NCBI RefSeq assembly: GCF_035593345.1
Contig: NZ_CP141606.1
Coordinates: forward strand, 1,116,001-1,180,000
DNA length: 64,000 nucleotides
Source of the DNA: Lelliottia sp. JS-SCA-14
GTDB lineage: Bacteria; Pseudomonadota; Gammaproteobacteria; Enterobacterales; Enterobacteriaceae
Direction of reading: 5' to 3'
Part shown: piece after piece, positions 17,749 to 31,424 of the stretch
Numbering within the stretch: the first letter of the stretch is position 1
Layout of the letters: the number at the start of each line of letters is the position of its first letter
Translations under genes and position numbers: made by a program
Notes under the pieces: generated by a model
What the model saw: the letters and a program-made list of their open reading frames with translations, nothing else
Database searches by the model: none
Told to the model about the DNA's origin: nothing

Positions 17749-18270
17749 TTAATTATATTCCAGAGCCATCACAATAGATGTGCTGATATCACCTGGTGAG
17801 GAGTTTCCTTTGGAATAGGCATAAGTTTGCATATTGAAGACCGGGTTTTCCCCTTTCACGATATCCAGTTTATAGGTCTTGCCATTCCCTAAGCCCGACG
17901 TACTGCTTCGTTGCAGAACAATCCCGACATTACCCGCAGCATTGGTCGCTGCGGTGTTGTTATACATAAATTCGGGCAAGACATCTGATTGCGAGCCGCT
18001 AAATGTAGCTGTTACGCTGCTGGAACCTGATGGGCAGTTCGTCAGGGTGATGGTGATGTTTTGTGTCGCAGAAATTGCGCCTACCGCGTCATTTGCCGGA
18101 ATAGCATCTCCAACATCGATATTTTTGACAACATCATCCGGGCTGATCACACAGGGACTCGCAACGACTTTCCCGGTGACGTTGATGGTAACGTTATCTG
18201 CGGCCTGAGCTGTAACAAGCACGGTGCTAAAAAGGCTCGCTGCACAAATAAATAAACGTAAGAATTTCAT
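17749..18270 (-). CDS. Type-1-like fimbrial subunit, copy 1
   Basis: 173-residue secreted pilin. Signal peptide MKFLRLFICAASLFSTVLVTAQA with a likely cut after AQA. The mature domain has the expected Cys pair (SPCVISPDDV and TNCPSGSSS) and a C-terminal donor-type strand ending ALEYN. Copy 2 lies directly upstream and is very similar throughout, including the leader. No chaperone or usher is nearby, so assembly must rely on another fimbrial locus. Regulation is not obvious. Confidence 0.88.
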   Translation of the reverse strand: MKFLRLFICAASLFSTVLVTAQAADNVTINVTGKVVASPCVISPDDVVKNIDVGDAIPANDAVGAISATQNITITLTNCPSGSSSVTATFSGSQSDVLPEFMYNNTAATNAAGNVGIVLQRSSTSGLGNGKTYKLDIVKGENPVFNMQTYAYSKGNSSPGDISTSIVMALEYN

Positions 18271-18332
18271 TGTCTATTTTAATCCTGTAAATTTGTTCTT
18301 AAGTAAATCAGAAAAGCATCTCTTGATATTTG

Positions 18333-18854
18333 TTAATTATATTCAAAGCTCATCACAATTGATGCGCTGATATCACCCGGTGTTGCATTTCCCAAAGAGT
18401 AAGCGTTCGTTTGCAAATAAAAGACTGGGTTAACACCGCTGGTAACATCGACTTTGTAGGTTTTACCGTTACCCATCCCAGTTGAATCACTATATTGCAG
18501 CACGACAGCCACGTTTTTAGCGGCGTTCTCTGTTGCCGAGTTGGCGTAAGCAAAATCAGGTTGCATGCTTGCAGGTGTACCGCTAAATGTTGCGATAACG
18601 CTGCTTGTGCCGGATGGACAATCGGTTAACGTGATGGTGAATTTTTGTCGTTCACCCATTGTCCCGACCGCATCTTTTGCGGGAATCTCGTCTCCAAGGC
18701 TAATATTCTTTACGAGATCATCCGGGCTGATCTGACAAGGGCTGGCGATGACTTTACCTGAGACATTGATGCTGGCACTGCTAGTCGCCTGCGCGTTGAT
18801 ACAGAGAGTACAGAAAAGGCTTACTGTACAAACAAATAAGCGTAATAACTTCAT
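18333..18854 (-). CDS. Type-1-like fimbrial subunit, copy 2
   Basis: 173 residues, the same length as copy 1. Signal peptide MKLLRLFVCTVSLFCTLCINAQA; Cys pair in SPCQISPDDL and TDCPSGTSS; C-terminus MSFEYN. The matching leaders (TTAAAATAGA before each ATG) show a tandem duplication of about 585 bases that has since diverged. It lies between yajR and the cyo operon, where E. coli has no such gene. The role could be a major subunit variant or an orphan adhesive pilin. Confidence 0.88.
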   Translation of the reverse strand: MKLLRLFVCTVSLFCTLCINAQATSSASINVSGKVIASPCQISPDDLVKNISLGDEIPAKDAVGTMGERQKFTITLTDCPSGTSSVIATFSGTPASMQPDFAYANSATENAAKNVAVVLQYSDSTGMGNGKTYKVDVTSGVNPVFYLQTNAYSLGNATPGDISASIVMSFEYN

Positions 18855-19339
18855 TATCTATTTTAATCCTATAAATATTTTTGACTGACTACACCCGTTG
18901 CCGAGATATTATTCGACATTCCTTGGGTATACATTTTTTCAGAGAGATGCAGGTGTTACATCCCGGTAATTATCAATAGATAAATCGAATTAAAATTTAT
19001 ATATGTGATAACGAATTGCTTATTAGCCAATTAAAATCAGAAGATAATAGTTTCATTCAGAGCAGAGGCGGCATGAAGAAATCCCATTGCCTGATATAAA
19101 AGCAATGCCATCGCCATTTGCGGTTAATGAAAAATGTTCACTTTGATGCGAGGATTTTGCATCAGGAGAGAGAGTGGCTCAACGAGCCCGGTATCTAAAA
19201 GTAGACCCTGAAGTTTTTACAGGTAGAGAAGAAGGGGGGAATTTGACCAGATTCTCTGGATTTACAGACCATTGCAAACAAAAAAGTCCCGGTCTTGCGA
19301 CCAGGACTTTTTACAGGTTTACGTGATTATCTTGCTGAC
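18855..19339. other. Non-coding AT-rich stretch between the pilin pair and cyoE
   Basis: 485 bases with no supported gene. The left part (18860-19040) is AT-rich and probably holds the pilin promoter on the minus strand. The right end holds the cyo operon terminator. I see no clear repeat or RNA in the remainder. Confidence 0.6.
19281..19312 (-). terminator. cyo operon terminator
   Basis: AAAAAGTCC(C)GGTC, loop TTGC, GACC(A)GGACTTTTT: a long stem with flanking A and T runs, 28 bases past the cyoE stop on the minus strand. Confidence 0.85.
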
Positions 19340-20227
19340 TTACCAAACGTAAGTCAGCAAATTGTGTGAATCTGGCACCATAAAGTCGACGGACATCATC
19401 ACGGAAAGCGAAGTGATAGCGACAATCGAGAACACAAACAGCTTACGTGCCCAGACTTTGTCGTCTTCCACTTTGTACCCGCGCAGCGCCATCCCGAGCC
19501 ACCAGACGCTCACTGCCGCAGCCACCACCAGATATTTATATCCGGCGTAACCGCCAAGCGAGAGCATCAGCGTCGCCACGGCGAAAGCGATGATGTACAG
19601 CGTGATGTGATTCTTGGCAACCGAAATACCTTTCACGACCGGCAGAACCGGGATGTTCGCTGCCTGATAATCCTTAAAGCGGAAAATCGCGATGGCATAG
19701 GAGTGCGGCATCTGCCACAGGCTAAAGATAGCCAGCAGGATCAGCGCACCGCTGTCGAACTCGTTCGTGACGGCGCAGTAGCCAATCACCGGCGGCGCAG
19801 CGCCGGAGAGAGAACCAATCAGCGTACCGTAGACGGAGTGACGTTTCATATACAGGCTGTAGACGCCCACATACACCACGAAACCCATCACCCCCAGCCA
19901 GCAGGCCAGAGGGTTGGCACCAAACCACAGCAGCATAAAGCCAGCAAAGCCCAGCAAGGTGGCGTACACCAGCGAGACGGCAGGAGATATCAGGCCTTTG
20001 ACAAGCACCCGATTCTTGGTCCTTTCCATCTTCCTGTCGATATCCATGTCGATGTAGTTGTTAAATACACAACCGGACGCAACCACCAGTGACACACCGA
20101 TCAGCGTGGATGCAAAGAGGGTGTAATCGATGCTGCCCTTAGAGGCCAGCAGGAACCCTCCGATCACGGAGATCAGGTTGCCAAAGATGATGCCTGGTTT
20201 CGTTACTTGCAGGTATTGCTTAAACAT
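19340..20227 (-). CDS. cyoE: Protoheme IX farnesyltransferase (heme O synthase)
   Basis: UbiA-family membrane prenyltransferase that adds farnesyl from farnesyl diphosphate to heme B, making heme O for CyoB. 295 residues, multiple membrane segments. The Asp-rich motif [18 protein letters not shown] and the second loop [14 protein letters not shown] are visible. Start at [12 protein letters not shown]; a longer frame to 20272 overlaps cyoD and has no family support. Last gene of cyoABCDE. Confidence 0.96.
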   Translation of the reverse strand: MFKQYLQVTKPGIIFGNLISVIGGFLLASKGSIDYTLFASTLIGVSLVVASGCVFNNYIDMDIDRKMERTKNRVLVKGLISPAVSLVYATLLGFAGFMLLWFGANPLACWLGVMGFVVYVGVYSLYMKRHSVYGTLIGSLSGAAPPVIGYCAVTNEFDSGALILLAIFSLWQMPHSYAIAIFRFKDYQAANIPVLPVVKGISVAKNHITLYIIAFAVATLMLSLGGYAGYKYLVVAAAVSVWWLGMALRGYKVEDDKVWARKLFVFSIVAITSLSVMMSVDFMVPDSHNLLTYVW

Positions 20228-20238
20228 ACTCGCCGCTC

Positions 20239-20564
20239 TTAGTGAACCATCATGTTGTAGTTCAGGTTCCACATAATCCAGATGGAACCGACTACCAGGA
20301 TAGCGATGATAATCACGGTAAAGATGAAGGCCGTCATGTTCCAGCCCTCATCGGATTTGGTGTTCATGTGCAGGAAGCAAACCAGATGCACCAGAATCTG
20401 TACCACAGCGGAGATCAGGACCGTGCCCAGAATCACCGTGTGAGAAGCCGTTCCGCTCATCACCATCCAGAACGGGAGTGCCGTCAGGATGATCGACAGG
20501 ATGAAACCTGTCATGTAGGTTTTCACGCTACCGTGGGAAGCGCCATGATCGTTAGTATGACTCA

Positions 20565-20565
<1 letters not shown>
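20239..20565 (-). CDS. cyoD: Cytochrome bo3 oxidase subunit IV
   Basis: 108-residue membrane protein with three helices that assists assembly of CuB in subunit I. Start [13 protein letters not shown] is one residue shorter than in E. coli. Its ATG overlaps the cyoC stop (TAATG), showing translational coupling. Confidence 0.96.
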
Positions 20566-24124
<3,559 letters not shown>

Positions 24125-24603
24125 TTAACGACCTCAATTCCACGGGGACCTGGTGGCGTTTAAAGTGTGGGGGCATTTTACGGGAAGGTTACATTACTGT
24201 AAACATCATTAGCCCTGTGTCAGGAAGGTGTTACCGGGTTCTGCCGCACGTGTCACATGTGTTGCAAATTATGTCTACTTTTAAGACAAAAGCCCGACAG
24301 GACGGGAGTTATAACGAAAGGGCCCTTAAGGATACCTCAAACAGGGCAATTGGTATAACCATTGTTAAAAATAAACAATAAATTAACAAAAAAGCATCAA
24401 TAAAAAGACAATTGAAATACGAAAATTTAAACTCCCCAAAGCTGAATCGTTTAATGAAAAATAGCGAAACGCTGAGGGTTCCTGTAATTTCCGAAAACTA
24501 TCCCGCACAAAACAACAAATATTTTTTTCAGCGGACGTCGGTTATTTCACCGTTATAATTACCTGGCGTTATTACCACGGGAAATAACCTTTCGGTTTTT
24601 GCT
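24125..24603. other. cyoA upstream region and ampG 3' flank
   Basis: 479 bases without a gene. The part next to cyoA must hold the cyo promoter on the minus strand; in E. coli this promoter is controlled by ArcA and Fnr. I could not place the -35/-10 with confidence. The part next to ampG (24560-24600) has a weak GTTATT/AATAAC inverted repeat, a possible ampG terminator. Confidence 0.55.
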
Positions 24604-26079
24604 TCAGGTCAGCCGGGTTTTACGCAGCGCCATGAAATCAAGGACACCGCCGGTGACAATCCCGACGACCGCAAGCAGACCGCCGACGTCCAGCAGGATC
24701 GCCTCAAACGGCAGGGTAAGCGGGGTGGATGCATTGATTATCAACACGATCAGCCACAGGGCCAGCATCGCACAGCCGACCATTAACAGCCGCAAGGCAA
24801 AGCGATACGCGCGCTGATATTCCGTACGCGGCATAAAGTGATCCGTTTTCTGGGTATATTCCAGGGTCTGTCGACAAACCAGCAGGAGTAATATTCCTGG
24901 CACCGCCGCAAAGACCGAGAAAAGATAAAACGTCGGCCAGCCGTGGGCTTCAACAAACCAGCCGGCAATCGGGCCAACATACACACGACCTACGGCAGAA
25001 AGGGCAGAGAGCAGGGCAAACTGTGTCGCGGAAAACGACTTATTGCACAGGGTCATCAGCAGCGCGACAAACGCCGCCGTTCCCATCCCGCCGCACAGGT
25101 TTTCGAAGAATACGGCGGCGGCCATGCTGATCATATTCTTATCGGTGATGGAGAGCAGCCAGTAACCGGCGTTGGATACTCCCTGCAAAATGCCGAAGAT
25201 CAGCAGGGCGCGGAACAGCGACAGACGCTGCATCAACACGCCGCCGTAAAGTGCGCCAAGAATGGTCGCAAACAGGCCGAGGGTTTTGTTCACCACGCCG
25301 ACTTCACCGGCATCGAAACCGACGCCGCGGATCAGGAAGGTGGTGGTCAGGCTCATGGCGAAGGCATCGCCGAGCTTATAAAGGACGATCAGCAGTAAAA
25401 TCAGCCACGCGTTGTTGCGCCCGAAGAAGTCACGCAGCGGTTCGGCGACAGCCTGCTCGAGCGTACGAGGAACCGGAATAACGTCGCTTGGCTCCGGGGC
25501 AAAAAAAGTCGCAATGATGCATGGGATCAGCAGGGCGGCCATCAGCCAGTACATCCCCTGCCAGCCGAGATAGCGATCCGCCAGCCACAGGGCTAACCCA
25601 CCGGAAACCAGCATCCCGAGGCGATAGCCCAGCACGCTGATCGCGGCACCGGTTCCGCGCTCTTCTGCCGGTAACACGTCCGTTTTCCAGGCATCAAATA
25701 CGATATCCTGCGAGGCTGAGCAGAAGGCGATTACCACCGCCAGCGCGGCCATCCAGCGCAATTGCGTTGACGGCTCCAGGAACCCCATTGCGGCAATCGC
25801 CAGCAACAGCAGAACCTGAGTCATCACCAGCCAGCCGCGGCGACGGCCGAGGAATGGCGGGGTATAGCGGTCCATCACCGGCGACCATAAAAACTTAAAG
25901 ACGTAGGCCTGGCCGACAAGGGAGAAGAAACCGATGGTTTTGAGATCGATATTCTCGACCGTCATCCAGGCCTGAAGCGTGCCGGAGGTGAGGGCGAGAG
26001 GTAAACCGGAGGCGAAACCAAGGATCAGCAGAATGGCTGATTTAGGTTGCTGGAAAATGCGCAAGTAATGACTGGACAT
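24604..26079 (-). CDS. ampG: Muropeptide permease AmpG
   Basis: MFS importer of anhydro-muropeptides for cell-wall recycling; in AmpR/AmpC species it supplies the beta-lactamase-inducing signal. 491 residues with 12 to 14 membrane segments. The N-terminal MSSHYLRIFQQPKSAILLIL and LWSPVMDRYTPPFLGRRRGW are family hallmarks. Upstream yajG on the same strand (47-base gap) forms the usual yajG-ampG pair. Confidence 0.96.
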   Translation of the reverse strand: MSSHYLRIFQQPKSAILLILGFASGLPLALTSGTLQAWMTVENIDLKTIGFFSLVGQAYVFKFLWSPVMDRYTPPFLGRRRGWLVMTQVLLLLAIAAMGFLEPSTQLRWMAALAVVIAFCSASQDIVFDAWKTDVLPAEERGTGAAISVLGYRLGMLVSGGLALWLADRYLGWQGMYWLMAALLIPCIIATFFAPEPSDVIPVPRTLEQAVAEPLRDFFGRNNAWLILLLIVLYKLGDAFAMSLTTTFLIRGVGFDAGEVGVVNKTLGLFATILGALYGGVLMQRLSLFRALLIFGILQGVSNAGYWLLSITDKNMISMAAAVFFENLCGGMGTAAFVALLMTLCNKSFSATQFALLSALSAVGRVYVGPIAGWFVEAHGWPTFYLFSVFAAVPGILLLLVCRQTLEYTQKTDHFMPRTEYQRAYRFALRLLMVGCAMLALWLIVLIINASTPLTLPFEAILLDVGGLLAVVGIVTGGVLDFMALRKTRLT

Positions 26080-26125
26080 GTTTCTATATGACTGACCCGG
26101 CGTAGCGCCGGGTCAGTGTGCGGGA

Positions 26126-26704
26126 TTAGCGCGCGTTCTGCTTGATGAATTCGTGAATGCTGGTGTCCTGCGCCATATCGGCGATGGTGTCGGTCAGCAC
26201 GCTGTTTACCGCGTTAGCAATGTTCTGGTTGGAGGCCTGGAAGGCGCCTTCAACCGAGTAGCTTGCGCGATAGTTTTTGTTCATCTTATTGCCGTTCTTC
26301 GCGGTAGCGATGATGGCGATATCGGCTTTGGTGGAGATGTTGTAACGCACGTTGCCCTGTGAAACGTCGGCATACAGATTGTTCACAATGATCTGCAGAT
26401 CAACGGCACCGCTTGGGCCAACCATGTAACCGCGAGCGGTCATCTGTTTTTCCAGCACTTCCTGCAGCAGGAAGCGCAGGTCGCGGGAAGCGGTCAGGGT
26501 GACTTGCTGGTTATCACGCGTCACTTTCGCCAGCGCTTGATCCTGACGCTGATCGGCACCGTTGATACTCACGGTTACGCCCATCAGGCTAGGGTCCTGC
26601 TGTGGCAGGGTGATCTTTGGCGAAACGTCAATGGTGGTTGGCGGAGTGGCACAACCAGCCAGCATGAAGAGCGCTACCAGCGGAAAGAAGAGTTTTTTTA
26701 ACAT
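26126..26704 (-). CDS. yajG: Lipoprotein YajG
   Basis: 192-residue lipoprotein of unknown role. Signal peptide with lipobox MLAGC gives acylated Cys18; the following ATPP predicts outer-membrane sorting. The remainder is a single YajG domain ending SIHEFIKQNAR. Divergent from bolA and probably co-transcribed with ampG. Confidence 0.95.
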   Translation of the reverse strand: MLKKLFFPLVALFMLAGCATPPTTIDVSPKITLPQQDPSLMGVTVSINGADQRQDQALAKVTRDNQQVTLTASRDLRFLLQEVLEKQMTARGYMVGPSGAVDLQIIVNNLYADVSQGNVRYNISTKADIAIIATAKNGNKMNKNYRASYSVEGAFQASNQNIANAVNSVLTDTIADMAQDTSIHEFIKQNAR

Positions 26705-27009
26705 TTCAGGTTCTCAACGGATCGTTAGCATATAAAGAGAAAAATTGTCGCCATCATAACATCGCCAACGGCGAGGGGAAGTGGTCAACGCATGTAAATT
26801 CATCGTCTTGTCTGAAATCTGACCACCACTGACATTTTCCTCACCTCACCGGTGACAAAACGTATGAGTGAGACAGTGAACTTCATCCGTTTGAATGAGG
26901 AAATCAGACGAAAGCTAAATATTTGTTGTCTTGATGTAATGGAAGCGGTAAAAGCGGCTAACATTTAAAGGGATGGGTGACATCTCAGCGTTGTCAGAGG
27001 AGTAATATC
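26705..27009. other. Divergent promoter region yajG/bolA
   Basis: 305 bases without a gene. It includes the bolA gearbox-like promoter (26955-26963). No other clear structure was seen. Confidence 0.6.
26955..26963 (+). promoter_or_regulatory. Gearbox-type -10 of bolA
   Basis: CGGCTAACA resembles the known bolA gearbox -10 (CGGCTAGTA) and lies 47 bases before the bolA ATG, consistent with sigma-S-dependent, growth-rate-inverse expression. Confidence 0.6.
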
Positions 27010-27327
27010 ATGATGATACGTGAACAGATCGAAGAAAAACTAAGGACAGCGTTTAATCCCGTGTTCCTCGAAGTTGTCGATGAGAGCTACCGTCATAATG
27101 TGCCGGCCGGTTCTGAAAGCCATTTCAAAGTGGTGTTAGTGAGCGACCGCTTCGCGGGAGAACGCTTTCTCAATCGTCACCGTATGATCTACGGAACGCT
27201 GACGGAAGAACTCTCCACCACCGTGCATGCGCTGGCACTGCATACTTACACCATAAAAGAGTGGGAAGGATTGCAGGATACGATCTTCGCCTCACCGCCA
27301 TGTCGAGGGGCGGGAAGCATCGCCTGA
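27010..27327 (+). CDS. bolA: Morphogene / stress regulator BolA
   Basis: 105-residue BolA/IbaG-fold protein that binds DNA and monothiol glutaredoxins and controls shape, biofilm and stationary-phase genes. The fold's conserved [20 protein letters not shown] and RHRMIY segments are present. Start at 27010 ([10 protein letters not shown]) after AGGAGTAAT matches the E. coli MM start; a frame beginning at 26977 is not supported by the family. Confidence 0.95.
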   Translation: MMIREQIEEKLRTAFNPVFLEVVDESYRHNVPAGSESHFKVVLVSDRFAGERFLNRHRMIYGTLTEELSTTVHALALHTYTIKEWEGLQDTIFASPPCRGAGSIA

Positions 27328-27387
27328 TAAATCCGATTTGCAACCGCTGGAGTTTTTCCAGTATGTTGCATACAGAATGATGTCAAG

Positions 27388-27410
27388 ACGGCCTGCGGGC
27401 CGTTTTGTTT
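27388..27410 (+). terminator. bolA terminator
   Basis: ACGGCC TGCG GGCCGT followed by TTTGTTTTGT. Confidence 0.75.
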
Positions 27411-27522
27411 TGTCTGCGTTTTGAACGTGTGGGGCGAATTTTAGGCCAAAAACAGCCTTAAATTGTGAAAAAAGCCGCAGCAAGAAGCCCCAACCGTTCT
27501 CGACTCACCCAAGTGATGCCGC

Positions 27523-27528
27523 TATAAT
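27523..27528 (+). promoter_or_regulatory. tig promoter -10
   Basis: Perfect TATAAT, 133 bases before the tig ATG. The -35 is weak (TCGACT at 17-base spacing). Confidence 0.55.
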
Positions 27529-27651
27529 GCCGCGTCTTAATGAATGTCTTCGGGATGATTCTGGCGACAGGGAATGTGAATCTGCTAAATAGTGAGCATC
27601 CCGGTATTGCGAGACAAATTCAGAGTTGACCGAGCACTGTGATTTTTTTGA

Positions 27652-28959
<1,308 letters not shown>

Positions 28960-28987
28960 TTCAGCCCCAACGGTTTAAAGTTTGAAC

Positions 28988-29021
28988 AAAAACCCGTTGC
29001 CTTCTGGTGACGGGTTTTTTT
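28988..29021 (+). terminator. tig terminator
   Basis: AAAAACCCGT, a short loop, ACGGGTTTTTTT. Confidence 0.85.
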
Positions 29022-29093
29022 ATCGCAGTAATAGCCCAGGAAGAGTGCTAAAACGCCCTTTCAGTGTTAGCGTTACAGCAAAAGATTGTTATG

Positions 29094-29120
29094 CTTGAAA
29101 TATGGCGATGCCGTCCCCAT
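29094..29120 (+). promoter_or_regulatory. Sigma-32 promoter of clpP
   Basis: CTTGAAA (29094-29100), 14-base spacer, CCCCAT (29115-29120): the heat-shock consensus, at the place of the known E. coli clpP promoter. Confidence 0.75.
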
Positions 29121-29218
29121 AAGTGTGTAATCACGATGAATGAGACTGGCTGATAATCCGTCCATAAGGTTACAATCAGTACAGCAGGTATTTTCCAATT
29201 TTTATCCAGGAGACGGAA

Positions 29219-29842
29219 ATGTCATACAGTGGCGAACGAGATAACTTTGCACCCCATATGGCTCTGGTGCCTATGGTTATCGAACAGACCTCTCGCGGGG
29301 AACGTTCTTTTGATATCTATTCCCGTCTGCTCAAGGAACGCGTTATCTTTCTGACCGGCCAGGTGGAAGACCACATGGCGAACCTGATTGTGGCGCAGAT
29401 GCTGTTCCTGGAAGCGGAAAACCCGGAAAAAGACATTTACCTGTATATTAACTCCCCAGGCGGCGTCATCACTGCCGGGATGTCCATCTACGACACCATG
29501 CAGTTCATCAAGCCTGACGTCAGCACCATTTGTATGGGGCAGGCGGCATCCATGGGGGCGTTCCTGCTGACGGCAGGCGCGAAGGGCAAACGTTTCTGTC
29601 TGCCAAATTCCCGCGTGATGATTCACCAGCCGCTGGGCGGATACCAGGGTCAGGCGACAGATATTGAAATTCATGCGCGTGAAATTCTGAAAGTGAAAGG
29701 GCGCATGAATGAACTTATGGCGCACCACACGGGTCAATCACTTGAGCAGATCGAGCGTGATACCGAGCGCGATCGCTTCCTCTCCGCATCAGAGGCAGTT
29801 GAGTACGGCTTAGTCGACTCCATTTTGACCCATCGTAATTGA
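29219..29842 (+). CDS. clpP: ClpP protease subunit
   Basis: Self-compartmentalised serine protease forming two heptameric rings that pair with ClpX or ClpA. 207 residues including the short propeptide. The catalytic triad is in place: Ser111 (GQAASMGAF), His136 ([10 protein letters not shown]) and Asp185. clpX follows after 126 bases on the same strand. Confidence 0.98.
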   Translation: MSYSGERDNFAPHMALVPMVIEQTSRGERSFDIYSRLLKERVIFLTGQVEDHMANLIVAQMLFLEAENPEKDIYLYINSPGGVITAGMSIYDTMQFIKPDVSTICMGQAASMGAFLLTAGAKGKRFCLPNSRVMIHQPLGGYQGQATDIEIHAREILKVKGRMNELMAHHTGQSLEQIERDTERDRFLSASEAVEYGLVDSILTHRN

Positions 29843-29968
29843 TGCCCATGGCGCGAGTGTGCCGCTATACTAAGGTAGGCGGCACTTTGCTTCATAGCGA
29901 CTTGCGTCTGAGAATGGCATTTGCGTCGTCATGTGCGGCACAAAGAACTTAATAAGAGGTTTGGACTC

Positions 29969-31243
29969 ATGACAGATAAACGCAAAGATGGTTCGGGCAA
30001 ACTGCTGTACTGCTCTTTTTGCGGCAAAAGCCAGCATGAAGTGCGTAAACTGATTGCCGGGCCGTCCGTGTATATCTGCGACGAATGTGTCGATTTATGT
30101 AACGACATCATCCGCGAAGAGATTAAAGAAGTAGCGCCTCACCGTGAGCGCAGCGCATTGCCGACTCCACACGAGATCCGTCATCATCTTGATGATTACG
30201 TTATCGGCCAGGAACCGGCAAAAAAAGTGCTGGCCGTTGCGGTGTACAACCACTACAAACGTCTGCGTAACGGCGACACCAGCAATGGTGTTGAACTCGG
30301 CAAAAGTAACATTCTGCTGATCGGCCCAACGGGTTCCGGTAAAACGCTGCTGGCTGAAACACTGGCGCGCCTGCTGGACGTTCCGTTCACCATGGCGGAT
30401 GCCACCACCCTGACCGAAGCCGGTTATGTGGGTGAAGACGTTGAAAACATCATTCAGAAACTGCTGCAGAAGTGCGACTACGACGTACAGAAAGCACAGC
30501 GCGGGATCGTGTACATCGATGAGATCGACAAGATCTCCCGTAAATCCGATAACCCGTCTATCACCCGTGACGTCTCGGGCGAAGGCGTTCAGCAGGCTCT
30601 GCTGAAGCTGATCGAAGGTACCGTTGCCGCTGTTCCGCCGCAGGGCGGACGTAAGCACCCGCAGCAGGAGTTCTTGCAGGTTGATACCTCCAAGATCCTG
30701 TTCATCTGTGGCGGTGCGTTTGCAGGCCTGGATAAAGTGATCGCAAACCGTGTTGAAACTGGCTCCGGCATTGGTTTTGGCGCGACGGTGAAAGCCAAGT
30801 CCGAGAAAGCGAACGAAGGCGAACTGCTATCGCAGGTTGAGCCAGAAGATTTGATCAAGTTTGGTCTGATCCCTGAGTTCATCGGTCGTCTGCCCGTCGT
30901 GGCAACGCTGAATGAGCTGAGCGAAGATGCGCTGATTCAGATCCTGAAAGAGCCGAAAAATGCGCTGACCAAGCAGTATCAGGCATTGTTCAATCTGGAA
31001 GGCGTGGATCTGGAATTCCGTGACGAAGCGCTGGTCGCTATCGCCAAGAAAGCGATGGTCCGTAAAACGGGTGCGCGTGGTCTGCGCTCTATCGTTGAAG
31101 CCGCGCTGCTCGACACCATGTACGATTTACCGTCCATGGAAGATGTCGAAAAAGTGGTGATCGACGAGTCCGTGATCAGCGGCCAGTCTAAGCCAATGCT
31201 GATGTATGGCAAGCCGGAAGCGCAGCAGGCATCTGGCGAATAA
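29969..31243 (+). CDS. clpX: ClpX ATPase
   Basis: AAA+ unfoldase that feeds ssrA-tagged and other substrates to ClpP. 424 residues. The N-terminal zinc-binding domain has Cys pairs in YCSFCGKS and ICDECVDLC; Walker A is GPTGSGKT, Walker [11 protein letters not shown], and the ClpP-binding IGF loop is in the [10 protein letters not shown] segment. ATG at 29969 ([11 protein letters not shown]) is the family start; a frame from 29921 adds 16 unrelated residues. Confidence 0.98.
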   Translation: MTDKRKDGSGKLLYCSFCGKSQHEVRKLIAGPSVYICDECVDLCNDIIREEIKEVAPHRERSALPTPHEIRHHLDDYVIGQEPAKKVLAVAVYNHYKRLRNGDTSNGVELGKSNILLIGPTGSGKTLLAETLARLLDVPFTMADATTLTEAGYVGEDVENIIQKLLQKCDYDVQKAQRGIVYIDEIDKISRKSDNPSITRDVSGEGVQQALLKLIEGTVAAVPPQGGRKHPQQEFLQVDTSKILFICGGAFAGLDKVIANRVETGSGIGFGATVKAKSEKANEGELLSQVEPEDLIKFGLIPEFIGRLPVVATLNELSEDALIQILKEPKNALTKQYQALFNLEGVDLEFRDEALVAIAKKAMVRKTGARGLRSIVEAALLDTMYDLPSMEDVEKVVIDESVISGQSKPMLMYGKPEAQQASGE

Positions 31244-31270
31244 TTAGCCAAATCATACAAGCAGTTAATC

Positions 31271-31299
31271 AAAAAGGGGGGATTTTATCTCCCCTTTTA
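31271..31299 (+). terminator. clpX terminator
   Basis: AAAAAGGGG / CCCCTTTTAT hairpin 28 bases past the clpX stop. Confidence 0.75.
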
Positions 31300-31318
31300 T
31301 TTTTCCGTATTCATAGCG

Positions 31319-31346
31319 TTGAATGTGTGGGAAACATCCCCATATA
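31319..31346 (+). promoter_or_regulatory. Sigma-32 promoter of lon
   Basis: TTGAAT (31319-31324), 13-base spacer, CCCCATATA (31338-31346), 78 bases before the lon ATG. It matches the E. coli lon heat-shock promoter in sequence and place. Confidence 0.75.
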
Positions 31347-31424
31347 CTGGTTACATGTTTATGGTTGTGTAACACAGTGACATGACCTGCTTACCTGGCG
31401 GACACTAAACTAAGAGAGAGCTCT

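Noticed and set aside
18855..19339. A third pilin or hidden gene in the 485-base gap
   Set aside because: All frames are broken by stops and no pilin motifs were found.
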